Assembly (NCBI GenBank): GCA_021732005.1
Contig: JAKFVT010000025.1
Location: forward strand, 1-64,000
Source of the DNA: Mycobacterium sp.
Lineage (GTDB): Bacteria; Actinomycetota; Actinomycetes; Mycobacteriales; Mycobacteriaceae
DNA: 64,000 nucleotides
Reading direction: 5' to 3'
Shown: positions 29,642 to 38,511 of the stretch, one piece after another
Position numbering within the stretch: position 1 is the stretch's first letter
Layout: each line of letters starts with the position of its first letter
Notes under the pieces: model-generated
The model's input: only the letters and a program-made list of their open reading frames with translations
What the model was told of the DNA's origin: nothing
Database searches by the model: none
Translations under genes and position numbers: made by a program

Positions 29642-31324
29642 GTGTCCATCACCGGCGATCTGCAGCGGGCCCGCCAGCTCGCCCTTGCCGCCCAGGAAGA
29701 GAAGGCCAAAGACCTCCTGCTGTCGCTGATGCCGCAGATCGAGAACGAGGACCGCGACGACCTCGCACTCGAAGCCTTCGCCCAACTGGGCGAAATCTAT
29801 CTCACCCGAACGGCTTACGACGGCACCCGCGAATGCCTGAAGCGCATGACCGACTGCCTCGCCGCATACCCCGACCGCGGAGCCGAGACCGACCTCATGG
29901 TCGCCCGCTACATCCTGCGAGCACGCTTCCTGCGCACCGGTCTGGCCGCGGCCGCCGGTGAACACGAAGAAGCCGCTCGGGAACTGACCGGACTGCGCGA
30001 CGACGACGCCGCGCAGCGGTTCGCCGACCTGGAGCCCGAACAGCGCCACCTCGCGACGTTGGCCGGGGTGCTGTGCGCGACGGCGCTGTGCGACGACGAC
30101 CTGCACGTGCCGGCAGCGCAGTTGTGGCAGGACGTCATTCCGGTCATCGACGAGCTGGCCGGGGGCACCGACGACGCCGACCAGCTGTTGGTCGCCGCCG
30201 GGCTGGCCTACGGCCGGTTCTGCGTGGAGACCGGCCGACTCGACGAAGGGGAGCAGTGGCTGCGTCGGGCCGGTGCCCGCGCGCAGCGCCGCGAGTGGAA
30301 ACTGTATTGGGCCAGAGCCGAACTCGAGACCGCTGCCGCCATGTGGATGCGCGGCGATCATGAGTCCACCGAACGTTTGGTCGGGTCCGCCTATCCGGTG
30401 ATCGCCGAGCATTCCCGCGCACATGACGTCGCCCGTTGCTGGCTGTATTTCGGGCTGACCCGGCTGGGTGTCGGCTGGCTCAAAGAGGCCGACGAATCCT
30501 GGGGCCACGCCGAGACGCAGTGGCGGGAGTTGGGCCGTCCGCTGTTCGTCCATCGCATTCTGTTGCAGCGCAGCTGGATTTCGGTGTTCCGCGGCCGCTT
30601 CGACGAGGCCGTCGAGCAGGTGGCGGAGGCGCGGCGGTTCCTCGACGGCTGGCCGCGATCGAGTTGGCTGCAGTATGCGCGGCTCGACGACCACCTCGGT
30701 TCGATCTGGCGGGCCGACGCGTTGGCGGACCTGAACTTCGACGGAATCGGCGATCCCTCGGACAGCTGGCAGGCCAACAAGGAGCGGCAGGTCGCCTCGC
30801 TTGGCGTCACTCGGTTCGAGTCGGGAAGCGACCGTCACCGCAGTGCGCTGGCCAAGCTGGAGAAGGCCGCGGAACTCAAGATTCCGGCCGCGCTCGCGGT
30901 CGACTCGGTGCGCTACGCCATGACGGATGCCGACGCGCGCTGGCGGTGGGCGTCCCAGGTCTCGGCGCGCATGCTGGCCGGCGCTTTCTCGGTGGCCTGG
31001 GAGTGGGAGAACGACGAACTGCTCAGCGAACTCATTGAATACCACTGCGCACGAGGCACTTTCGCCAGCGAGCCGCGCGGCGAGGCTGGCGGCTGGGAGG
31101 CGCCTGCCACGGTGACGGTTCCCGTCGAGACCTTCGACGAGGAGGCACTGGCCGCAGGCGGCTACTCGGTCGACGCCCTGACTCAGACGACACTCGGAGC
31201 CTTGCCGCCGCTACAGATGGATCCCGACGGCTCACCGATTCTGGCGCGCTACCGGCTGCTTGCGCAGAACCGCTACGGCCAGGCCGTCACCTCCGGCGGC
31301 CCCGTCTGGTCGACGTGGCCATGA
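29642..31324 (+). CDS. TPR-like helical-repeat protein coupled to a CHAT protease
   Basis: A 560-residue, all-helical protein without TM segments. Residues 1-320 contain TPR-like helix pairs (LALAAQEEKAKDLLLSLM, DLALEAFAQLGEIYLT, DEGEQWLRRAGARA, LKEADESWGHAETQWREL). It begins with GTG 29642. Its stop overlaps the start of the CHAT gene in an ATGA, so the two are translationally coupled. By analogy with TPR-CHAT pairs (for example Csx29-type and other bacterial caspase-like systems), it is probably the substrate, sensor or regulator of the protease. The C-terminal part (about 430-560) does not look like TPR. Confidence 0.7.
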   Translation: MSITGDLQRARQLALAAQEEKAKDLLLSLMPQIENEDRDDLALEAFAQLGEIYLTRTAYDGTRECLKRMTDCLAAYPDRGAETDLMVARYILRARFLRTGLAAAAGEHEEAARELTGLRDDDAAQRFADLEPEQRHLATLAGVLCATALCDDDLHVPAAQLWQDVIPVIDELAGGTDDADQLLVAAGLAYGRFCVETGRLDEGEQWLRRAGARAQRREWKLYWARAELETAAAMWMRGDHESTERLVGSAYPVIAEHSRAHDVARCWLYFGLTRLGVGWLKEADESWGHAETQWRELGRPLFVHRILLQRSWISVFRGRFDEAVEQVAEARRFLDGWPRSSWLQYARLDDHLGSIWRADALADLNFDGIGDPSDSWQANKERQVASLGVTRFESGSDRHRSALAKLEKAAELKIPAALAVDSVRYAMTDADARWRWASQVSARMLAGAFSVAWEWENDELLSELIEYHCARGTFASEPRGEAGGWEAPATVTVPVETFDEEALAAGGYSVDALTQTTLGALPPLQMDPDGSPILARYRLLAQNRYGQAVTSGGPVWSTWP

Positions 31325-32661
31325 CCACGACCCTGGTGCTGCGGTACGCCGACGTCGGAGTGGCGACCTATGCCAGCCTGCGCATCGTCGGCAGGCCGGA
31401 ACGCACCGTGACCTGGGTGGTGCACGAGCCGATCGTGCTCGCCGCGCTGGAGGAATTACGCGGGGCGCTGCCCGATCCCGACGGCGACGAGAGCCTGGCC
31501 GACGCGCTCGACCGGGCGTTGACCCGTGGCCCGTTCGCCACGGCGAAGGGGGAGTTGACCCTCGCCTACATCCTGGGTGTGCTGCTGATATCCGAGCCGG
31601 CGTGGCAGCTGATCGGGGAATGCGTCGCCGATCCGCGCCCGGTCGTGTTCGTCTCACCGAGCGCGCGCCTGGCCCGGATTCCGTGGGCGGCATTGGCGGT
31701 TCCGCTGACGGGGCCGAGTCCCGAGGAGTTGGTCGCCGCCCGCAAGGAGGCGGTCACCTTCAAAGGGACCACCGCGGCCCGCATTCCGTGGCAGCTCGCC
31801 GACATCGACACCGTCACCGAGGGTGTGCGGCTGATGGAGATGGTCGACGTGGTGATGGCGGTACCGCCCAACATCGTGCACGCCCCTCGCACACCGGCAC
31901 GCTGGCAGGAAAGACGCGGTGCGCCAGCACTTCTCGTGGTCGATCCGCGCGTACCGGGCCAGCGGCCCGATTCCGCCCTGGGTTCGGTGCTGGGCCGGCC
32001 GTCGAGCGAGGGCGCGCTGACCCGCCATTTCGGCGAGCTGCTCGCGCACCGCGCGGTGCTGCCCGAAGTCACCGCCCCGGTGGAGTTGTTCCGCCGAACC
32101 GACGCCGACCGGGGCTGGCTGGCCGCACACCTGAAGCTGGCTCCGAGCCGGATGCTGTTCGTCGGTCATGCCAGCGCCGCCGACCGTGCGCACGGCTACG
32201 CCGACCGCGCGGCCCTTCACCTGGCCTGCACGGCTGCGGCGGACGGCGCGGCCGAACCGGTCGGGGATCACCGCCCGCTGCTGGCCTCGGACCTGATGGC
32301 CGCCCAGCTGCCGGTGCCGCCGCGGGTGGCTCTGCTCGCATGCGGTTCCGGCGGTGACTATCAGTTCGACGAAGCGACCGGATTGGTCGCCGCGATGGTC
32401 CTCTGCGGCAGCGAGCTGGTGACCGCCACGCTGTGGTCGCTGCCGACGACGGCGGGCTATCGCCGGTTCACCGGGCGTGCCGAGGATCCGATGGCCGACG
32501 TGGTGATGGCCGTCGACGACGCGCACGAGGCCGACGACGCGGTGTTGAGCGTGAATCGCTGGCAGCGGGCCCAGATGCGCCGGTGGCGCGACGGCGATGC
32601 CACCGCGAGCCCGCTGTACTGGGCCGCGGTGGTCACCTTCGCGGTCGGGGGTGCCCGGTGA
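31321..32661 (+). CDS. CHAT-domain (caspase-like) cysteine protease
   Basis: A 446-residue protein. The CHAT domain occupies roughly residues 100-440: the ARLARIPWAAL segment (about 115-125) matches the P.HRLPW.AL strand of CHAT proteins, the catalytic His is His283 in LFVGHASA, and the catalytic Cys is Cys341 in LLACGSGG. These proteases act by clipping partner proteins after specific residues in conflict or stress-response systems. It overlaps the TPR-type gene by 4 bp. The active site is complete, so it should be catalytically competent. The C-terminal end (GDATASPLYWAAVVTFAVGG) is the usual CHAT closing strand. Confidence 0.85.
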   Translation: MTTTLVLRYADVGVATYASLRIVGRPERTVTWVVHEPIVLAALEELRGALPDPDGDESLADALDRALTRGPFATAKGELTLAYILGVLLISEPAWQLIGECVADPRPVVFVSPSARLARIPWAALAVPLTGPSPEELVAARKEAVTFKGTTAARIPWQLADIDTVTEGVRLMEMVDVVMAVPPNIVHAPRTPARWQERRGAPALLVVDPRVPGQRPDSALGSVLGRPSSEGALTRHFGELLAHRAVLPEVTAPVELFRRTDADRGWLAAHLKLAPSRMLFVGHASAADRAHGYADRAALHLACTAAADGAAEPVGDHRPLLASDLMAAQLPVPPRVALLACGSGGDYQFDEATGLVAAMVLCGSELVTATLWSLPTTAGYRRFTGRAEDPMADVVMAVDDAHEADDAVLSVNRWQRAQMRRWRDGDATASPLYWAAVVTFAVGGAR

Positions 32662-32723
32662 GCGGCGGCGGCCGCGACAGAGGGGCTGTGATCAGCTGCG
32701 GTGTCGATGAACGCGCCGAGCGT

Positions 32724-33383
32724 TTAGGCAGGGGGCACGCACACCGCGATCGCGGACTCGTCCTCCGGGAGGTAGTAGGCGTCGATGATGCTGCCGGGGG
32801 AGACCTTGGCCAGCGCGGCCTCGGGCACCAGGGTGACCTCCTGGGCCGGGAACTGGCCGCCGCCGGGTCGGGTGACGATCAGATCCAGTTCGACCTCGCG
32901 GAGCTCCTCACGCTCGCGGCCGGTGGCCCGCATCCCGGTCACCACGCCGCACGAGCGGGTGCCGAAGCGGATCAGATCGAGCTGGTCGTGGGTCAGCACG
33001 CCGTGGCGCAGCAGTGTGTGGTCGGCGGTGGCCCGCACCGCGATCGCATCGTCGGCCAGCGAGAGCTGCTTGCGGCTGGCCGGGTCGAAGGACACCAGCA
33101 CGATCACGCCGGGGCGCAGGGCGGACAGCACCTCGTCATCCGCGCCGTGGCACAGTCGGCCGGTGAAGCGCTGGCCTGCAACGCTTTCCACTTCGATGAC
33201 GATCACGGGATCGTCGGATCCCGCCACCATCTGCACCGTGCCTACGCCGATCGAGCGCGGGCAGCGGGTACTGCGTGGACGTCGCCTGCGCGGCGGCTGT
33301 CCGGCCAGGCCGGCGGCGACGATGATCGAGGCGAGTGCGATGGCGGAGACGACGGCGATGGCGCCCAGGAGTGCATCAGACAT
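32724..33383 (-). CDS. Membrane-anchored protein with duplicated beta domain
   Basis: A 219-residue protein with one N-terminal TM helix (AVVSAIALASIIVAAGLAG), a basic stop-transfer segment (PPRRRRPRS) and a cytoplasmic part built of two similar beta-rich halves (VIVIEVESVAGQRFTGRL, ALRPGVIVLVSFDP and VELDLIVTRPGGGQFPAQEV, KVSPGSIIDAYYLP). The repeated halves look like small OB/SH3-like barrels. I do not recognise the family. It lies antisense between the CHAT pair and the second unknown pair and may or may not belong to the system. Confidence 0.6.
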   Translation of the reverse strand: MSDALLGAIAVVSAIALASIIVAAGLAGQPPRRRRPRSTRCPRSIGVGTVQMVAGSDDPVIVIEVESVAGQRFTGRLCHGADDEVLSALRPGVIVLVSFDPASRKQLSLADDAIAVRATADHTLLRHGVLTHDQLDLIRFGTRSCGVVTGMRATGREREELREVELDLIVTRPGGGQFPAQEVTLVPEAALAKVSPGSIIDAYYLPEDESAIAVCVPPA

Positions 33384-33449
33384 GGTGTGCAGCGTGCCGA
33401 CAGTCGGCGGCTACCGAACCCAACTTTGCGCTGGCCTTATTCTGTCCGG

Positions 33450-34769
33450 ATGAGCGCCGGCCCGGACACCGTCACAGGTGTCGGCACGTCGCAACCGCGG
33501 CGGGCCGTGATCGACCGTGCGTGGCGGATGATCGGCCCCGGCGTCGAGGTCCTGAGCGGCGACGACGGCGGGCCGCTGCGCAGGACGGTGAAGCGGATCA
33601 TCGATCCGCTGGTGCTGAGGCTGCGCAGCAATCCCGCCTACTCCGCACCGTTCGTCGACGCCGACGTGGCGGCTGAGATGGCCGACGTGATCGGCGACCA
33701 CGCGGACCGGCTGCGTTGGGCCGCAGCATGGTTCGATTTGATGAAGCAGGAACGCCGGCGTCTACGCATCACCACCGGCAATGCCCAGGATCTTTATTTC
33801 CCAGTGTGTTTCGAGCTCGCCGTCACCGACGGGGCGCCCGGCGGGAACGGGCTCGACGTGGCGTCGGCGGCGCTGCGTGCCGTTCACGACGACCGCGACC
33901 GCACCGCCGTGGAGGTGCTCAACGCGCATGTCGCCTCACCGCAGGTGATGGCTCGCCTGTCGGCCCAACTGCATCGCAGCTGGGCTGACGTTCGCGCCGA
34001 CGACAGCATCAGCGGACCGTTCCTGGCCGGCCTGACCACGGTGCTGGGTCCGGCCGAGGGGCATCGCGCCGCCATTGCCCGCCAACGGGTGTGGTCGGCG
34101 CTGATCGCCGATGCGACGCCGCACAACCTCGGCGCCCGCGCCCGCAGTCAACCGTCGGCGTTGCCGTGGTCGCTGGTCGACCTGGGTCTGACCGCGGCGT
34201 TGCCGCTGGGGCCGCCGCCGTTGGCCGGGGGACCGGAGCGCGACCGGCCGCTGGACCGCAGCGTGGTCGACCGGGTGCGGGCCACTCTGCGCCGCGCGCT
34301 GGATCGTGACGAGTTGCCGGACGTGCCGCTGCTGTGCGCCGAGGAGGTCGACCGGGCTTGCGCGCCTTGGGGGTTCCTCGGTGAGGACAATCAGGCCGCG
34401 CTGGTGGCGGGTATCGAGGTGGCCGGCCAGCTGGCACCGCTCGACGAACGGGCCGTGACCACCTATCAGGTGGCGACGATCATCCAGGCCCGGTTGCGCA
34501 AGGAGGCGTACGTGCTGCACGCACGCCGGGTACTGGCCGGTGCCGACCCGTTGCATCCGCGTCAGCGGCGGGTCGTCGAGGACCTTGCGTGCTTCGCCCA
34601 GCCGTACCTGAGTCGGCTGTGGGCGCGGTTGCACGGCCGCGACGTATGGCAGGAACCCTGCGACGATGTCGACGATCTGCGTGCCCTGCTGGAAGGGGTG
34701 GCTCGTTCGGTCAGCCTCGACCACCGGCAGCGGATCAAGGCGATGCTGGAAGTGCAGGTGACCGAATGA
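33450..34769 (+). CDS. Unknown helical protein, first of a coupled pair
   Basis: A 439-residue soluble protein, mostly helical and Arg-rich (RRAVIDRAWRMIGPGVEVL, ADRLRWAAAWFDLMKQERRRL, TTYQVATIIQARLRKEAYVLHARRVL). No signal peptide, TM helix or recognisable catalytic motif was seen. ATG 33450 is the first plausible start after the divergent membrane protein gene. It ends in an ATGA overlap with the 34766 gene. Its neighbourhood to a TPR-CHAT pair recalls the partner genes described in actinobacterial caspase/TPR-associated conflict systems; this is recall plus context, not a demonstrated homology. Confidence 0.65.
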   Translation: MSAGPDTVTGVGTSQPRRAVIDRAWRMIGPGVEVLSGDDGGPLRRTVKRIIDPLVLRLRSNPAYSAPFVDADVAAEMADVIGDHADRLRWAAAWFDLMKQERRRLRITTGNAQDLYFPVCFELAVTDGAPGGNGLDVASAALRAVHDDRDRTAVEVLNAHVASPQVMARLSAQLHRSWADVRADDSISGPFLAGLTTVLGPAEGHRAAIARQRVWSALIADATPHNLGARARSQPSALPWSLVDLGLTAALPLGPPPLAGGPERDRPLDRSVVDRVRATLRRALDRDELPDVPLLCAEEVDRACAPWGFLGEDNQAALVAGIEVAGQLAPLDERAVTTYQVATIIQARLRKEAYVLHARRVLAGADPLHPRQRRVVEDLACFAQPYLSRLWARLHGRDVWQEPCDDVDDLRALLEGVARSVSLDHRQRIKAMLEVQVTE

Positions 34770-35896
34770 GGTTGGTGGCCGACTCCGGGTTGTGGCGGAT
34801 CGGGCCCGCGGTGGCCGCGGTACCGTCGGTCGCGGTGCTCGAGGTCGACGGCGCGGTGCTGGCCTGGACCGTCGACGATTCGGCGGACGCGTCCGGCGCA
34901 CAGATCACCCTGACCGACGCCGCCCGCGCGGACTGGCTGTGGCGGGTACTCGGCGAAGACGGCCACCATGCGCTGGCCGCTGCGACAGCCGAACCGCCGG
35001 ATCGCGATGCCGGAGTTGATCTTTCGGGCGTCGAGATACAGCCCGGCGCCGTGGACGGGTTGCGCCGGCTGGCCGTCGGGCATTGGCTGCGCCGGTGGTG
35101 GCCGGCCAGTGTGCGCGACGGCATCGTCGGCCTCGATCCGGCATTGCTGGATGCCGAGATAGCGCTGCTGACCGCCGATGCCGAGGACTTCGTCGCCGAC
35201 GACGGCCTGGACGCCGACATCGGCGCGCTGCTGGCCCCGCACGCCGGCGCGCTCGCAATGCATCTGCTCGCCGGTGACCCGCGGGTGGTCGAGCTGGTCC
35301 GCAACTCCGTGCGGCTGGCCGAGGAGGTGGGCGTCGACGCGCCGGGCTGGGCCGACCTGAGCGACGCCCTCGAGAACGTTCAGCTGCAGCCGACGGCGGT
35401 GCGCCAGGACGACTATGCGCTGGCCGCCGGCGGCGACACCGGACCGACCCCGACGGGACTGATCGCCCGTGGCGCGGCGTCGATCGCGTGGTCCGGGGTG
35501 CCCAGTGGCGTCTTCGACGCCGCGGAGGACACCGTGAGATGGGCGGTGGCCGCCGACGGCGACCGGGTGACCGCGACGCTGCACACCGCGGTGATCGGAC
35601 CCGGCTCACCAGCCGGTATCCCGGTGGCACTGCGCTGTGGGGACGTCGCCGGCGTGGGCGAACTCGACGGATCGGGCCGTGCGGTGATCCCGCTGCTCGA
35701 TCGGTCGAACGCACCGTTGACCGCCGCGGGCGGATGGGACCAGGACTGGTCGGCCACCGCCGTCACCGTCGGGGCCGAGGTGGCGGAGGCTCCCGACGCG
35801 CGCGAACGGGTCCGGCGGTTCGCCCGGCAGCGACTCGCGCAACCGGGACCTGATGCGTTCCTCGCCGAGACCCTGGCCGCGGAGTCCGACTACTAG
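34766..35896 (+). CDS. Unknown protein, second of a coupled pair
   Basis: A 376-residue acidic protein. An N-terminal beta segment (AVLEVDGAVLAWTVDD), a central helical part with WLRRWWPASVRDGIVGLDPALLDAEIALL, and a C-terminal beta-rich segment (RWAVAADGDRVTATLHTAV, GSGRAVIPLLDRS) are seen. No known motif. It is translationally coupled to the 33450 gene (4-bp overlap), and its stop overlaps the convergent ureohydrolase by 4 bp. Likely forms a complex with the 33450 product; possible accessory or sensor proteins for the CHAT protease. Confidence 0.65.
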   Translation: MRLVADSGLWRIGPAVAAVPSVAVLEVDGAVLAWTVDDSADASGAQITLTDAARADWLWRVLGEDGHHALAAATAEPPDRDAGVDLSGVEIQPGAVDGLRRLAVGHWLRRWWPASVRDGIVGLDPALLDAEIALLTADAEDFVADDGLDADIGALLAPHAGALAMHLLAGDPRVVELVRNSVRLAEEVGVDAPGWADLSDALENVQLQPTAVRQDDYALAAGGDTGPTPTGLIARGAASIAWSGVPSGVFDAAEDTVRWAVAADGDRVTATLHTAVIGPGSPAGIPVALRCGDVAGVGELDGSGRAVIPLLDRSNAPLTAAGGWDQDWSATAVTVGAEVAEAPDARERVRRFARQRLAQPGPDAFLAETLAAESDY

Positions 35897-36936
35897 GCCA
35901 TTGGCGACGGCGGTCCGGGCTTGACGTTGGCCGCGTCGCGGCGGCGGGCCGCCATCCCGGCCAGCGCCTCGAACACCACCCGGTGGGCGGCATTGACCGT
36001 CAGTTCGGCGTGGTCGTACGCCGGGGCGACCTCCACCACGTCGACGCCGACCACGTCGTGCTCGTAGCAGAGTTGCCGAACCATGCGCAGCAGATCGGCA
36101 CTGGTGATTCCGCCCGGCTCAGGTGTTCCCGTGCCGGGCGCATGCGCGGGGTCCAGAACGTCGATATCGACTGATACATAGAGCTTTTCGGCCTTGTCGA
36201 GTGCTTCGGAGACGGCGCGTCGCATCACTTCCTTGAAGCCGTGGTCCCAGATCTCCTGCATGGTGTGCCAGGTCATGCCCTGTTCCTGCATCCACTCGAA
36301 CGTGTCCTGGGGCGGCCAGTACCCGCGCAACCCGACCTGAACGAAATGCGTTCCGGGAACGGCCCCGGACTCGATCAGCCGTCGCATCGGGGTGCCATGG
36401 CTGGCCAGGTTGCCGTCGATGATGTCCGCGGTGTCGGCGTGCGCATCGAAATGCACGATCCCGACATTTCCGTAGCCGTGCACGTCGGCGACCGCCGTGG
36501 CCGACGGCCAGGTGATCGAGTGGTCGCCGCCCAGGACCACCGGCACGATGCCCCGCGATGCGACGGTGTGCACCCGCTCGCGGATGTTGGCGTGCGAGAC
36601 CTCGGTCATCCCGTGCGGGCAATGCGCGTCACCGAAGTCGACGACCTCGAGCCAGTCGAAGATCTCCAGCCCGAGATCCATGTGATACGTGCCGGGTTCG
36701 TAGGCGGTGGCCCGGATGGCCCGCGGACCGAACCGGGCACCCGGCCGGTTGGTGGTGGCGATATCGAACGGGGCGCCGACGATCGCCACGTCCGGGCGCC
36801 AGCTGTCCAACTGCTCCGGCTCCGTCAGGAACGGGCGATGCCCGAACGAGGCCAGGCCCGCGTACGGCAGATCCAGTTGCCCGGCCATGCCGGGAGGCAG
36901 ATCACGCGCGGGCTTGTGGTCATGACCGGAACTCAT
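35893..36936 (-). CDS. Agmatinase/ureohydrolase family enzyme
   Basis: A 347-residue member of the arginase-agmatinase superfamily. The binuclear manganese motifs are complete: GGDHS, DAHADT and SVDIDVLDPAHAPGTGTPEPGG. The length and the GARFGPRAIRA segment fit agmatinase, guanidinobutyrase or guanidinopropionase. It hydrolyses a guanidino compound to urea plus an amine. Its stop overlaps the convergent 34766 gene. No polyamine or guanidine operon genes flank it, so the substrate stays open. Confidence 0.85.
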   Translation of the reverse strand: MSSGHDHKPARDLPPGMAGQLDLPYAGLASFGHRPFLTEPEQLDSWRPDVAIVGAPFDIATTNRPGARFGPRAIRATAYEPGTYHMDLGLEIFDWLEVVDFGDAHCPHGMTEVSHANIRERVHTVASRGIVPVVLGGDHSITWPSATAVADVHGYGNVGIVHFDAHADTADIIDGNLASHGTPMRRLIESGAVPGTHFVQVGLRGYWPPQDTFEWMQEQGMTWHTMQEIWDHGFKEVMRRAVSEALDKAEKLYVSVDIDVLDPAHAPGTGTPEPGGITSADLLRMVRQLCYEHDVVGVDVVEVAPAYDHAELTVNAAHRVVFEALAGMAARRRDAANVKPGPPSPMA

Positions 36937-37018
36937 TGGCCAGACATTACCGCCGCCGAGCCGGCCGGGTTAGCCTCGACGGGAGAGCGTTCCGTAGGAG
37001 TCTGTGGGAGTTGACACG

Positions 37019-37207
37019 GTGAGCGAACCGACCAGAGCTGAGATCGCCCGCGCGTTCGCCCAGCATCGATTCGACGACGTTCTTCCGCACCTGGCCCGCG
37101 ACGTCGTGTGGACGATCGTCGGCTACTCGGTGCTGGAGGGCGCCGACGCCGTCGCCACCACATGCCGTGACACCGCGGGCGGTCTCGCCGCCACCGTCGC
37201 AACCTGA
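37019..37207 (+). pseudogene. C-terminally truncated SnoaL/NTF2-fold gene
   Basis: From GTG 37019 the reading frame gives 62 residues with the start of an NTF2-like (SnoaL) domain: EIARAFAQHRFDDVLPHLARDVVWTIVG, EGADAVATTCRDTAGGLAA. Intact family members are about 110-130 residues and continue with a long beta sheet. Here the frame stops at 37207, only 3 bp before the end of the convergent GGDEF gene. The gene has probably lost its 3' half at that junction. A short functional product is less likely. Confidence 0.55.
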
Positions 37208-37210
37208 GGG

Positions 37211-38335
37211 TCACAGCAGCGGGGTGTCGTACCCGTCGTTGTCGCCGTCGCAGATGCTGAGGTTCGGACTCACCACGTAGCGCGCCTGATTGCCGCCGGC
37301 CCGCCGGGCCTCGTACATCGCGGTGGTGGCCAATGCCACGATCTCGTCGAGGATCTCGTTGGGTGGGTGCTCGACCAGCGGCTGCAGCGGGGTGCTCACC
37401 ACACCGATGCTGGCCGTCATCCCGGCCGGCGACGAGGCGATCGCACCCCGGATCCGCTCGATCAACGGTGACGAATCGGGTGTCGTGAAGCAGTCGGCGA
37501 CAAGGAATTCCGCCTCGCTGACATGTCCGACGATCGCGTCGCGGCGCACCGTCTCACGCAGCGCCTGGCCCGCGGCCACCCGTGCCCGGTTGCCACCGCG
37601 GTTGCCTGCGACGGCGACCATCGCCGCGAAGCTGTCGATGTTTACGACGGCGATCACCAGGTAGCGGTCGTCGCCGCGGTTGCGCGAGGCCAGGAGCGTG
37701 GCCGTCTGCAGATAGAACGCGTCGCGGTTGAGCAGTCCGGTGAGCGGCTCGACCGCATCGGCGCCATCCTCGGCGCCGGTCAGCCACACCACCAGCCGGC
37801 AGGAGAAAGCCGCGAAGACATACAGCAGCAGGATCAATGCGACGCCGGCCAGCGTCAGCGCAAGGTCGGCGCCGGCCATCTGCACAGCCAGGTAGAGCAG
37901 GGTTCCGAGGGCGATGGTCAGGACCGTCGCCAGCAACCGCGGACCGTGAAAGAGCGCGGCGTACCCGATGATCAGTGCGAACGATGAGGCGCCCAGCAGT
38001 CCGTAGAGCGGCACCACCGGAAGGATGGACCCGATGGTGATGGACACCGCCGCGACGACGACCAGCAATGCCGACTCGTTGCGGGTCGGCCAGCGGTGCC
38101 GCAACCAGATGAACGTCGACGCGAAGCACAGTGCGGACACCACGATCAGCAGGGATCGGCTGAACGGCCACTGCAGTGTCGCCGAGCTGCCGATGGTCGA
38201 CAGGGTGATCAGGCCCAGCGTGAAGACGCTGCCGGCGATCACCCGCGAGGTGTAGGTCTGCGCGCCACGGGCCGCGAGCAGGGCAGTCAAGGAGTAGTAC
38301 TGATTCGCGGATCGGGTGGACAACGCCAGACGCAT
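37211..38335 (-). CDS. Membrane GGDEF-domain protein with degenerate active site
   Basis: A 374-residue protein. Six or so TM helices (residues 30-185) form a sensory membrane region, followed by a GGDEF-type domain from about 195 (DAVEPLTGLLNRDAFY). The signature motif is degraded: the expected GGDEF reads SEAEF (273-277), and the metal-binding Asp of the DIDxFK strand is NIDSF. It is therefore unlikely to synthesise c-di-GMP and may act as a receptor or interaction module. It is preceded by GGGTGGGG as ribosome-binding site. It lies near a second, intact GGDEF protein (39385). Confidence 0.75.
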   Translation of the reverse strand: MRLALSTRSANQYYSLTALLAARGAQTYTSRVIAGSVFTLGLITLSTIGSSATLQWPFSRSLLIVVSALCFASTFIWLRHRWPTRNESALLVVVAAVSITIGSILPVVPLYGLLGASSFALIIGYAALFHGPRLLATVLTIALGTLLYLAVQMAGADLALTLAGVALILLLYVFAAFSCRLVVWLTGAEDGADAVEPLTGLLNRDAFYLQTATLLASRNRGDDRYLVIAVVNIDSFAAMVAVAGNRGGNRARVAAGQALRETVRRDAIVGHVSEAEFLVADCFTTPDSSPLIERIRGAIASSPAGMTASIGVVSTPLQPLVEHPPNEILDEIVALATTAMYEARRAGGNQARYVVSPNLSICDGDNDGYDTPLL

Positions 38336-38511
38336 TACCCCACCCTTCGTGATCGCACCGCTGCTGTACGACTTGTCAGCAACGAAATCGCGCTTGCGCT
38401 ACCGATGCCGGGTTCCGAGCCTAGCGAACGCTTTCTGCACTGGCCACCCCCGGTTTTCTCAGTTTTTCCGCAAACGACAATTCGACCCCTGTGGCGAATC
38501 GCCGGATTCGG

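Noticed and set aside
32433-33449. In-frame extension of the 33450 gene to the left
   Set aside because: It would overlap the CHAT gene end and the whole antisense membrane protein; the extension is low-complexity.
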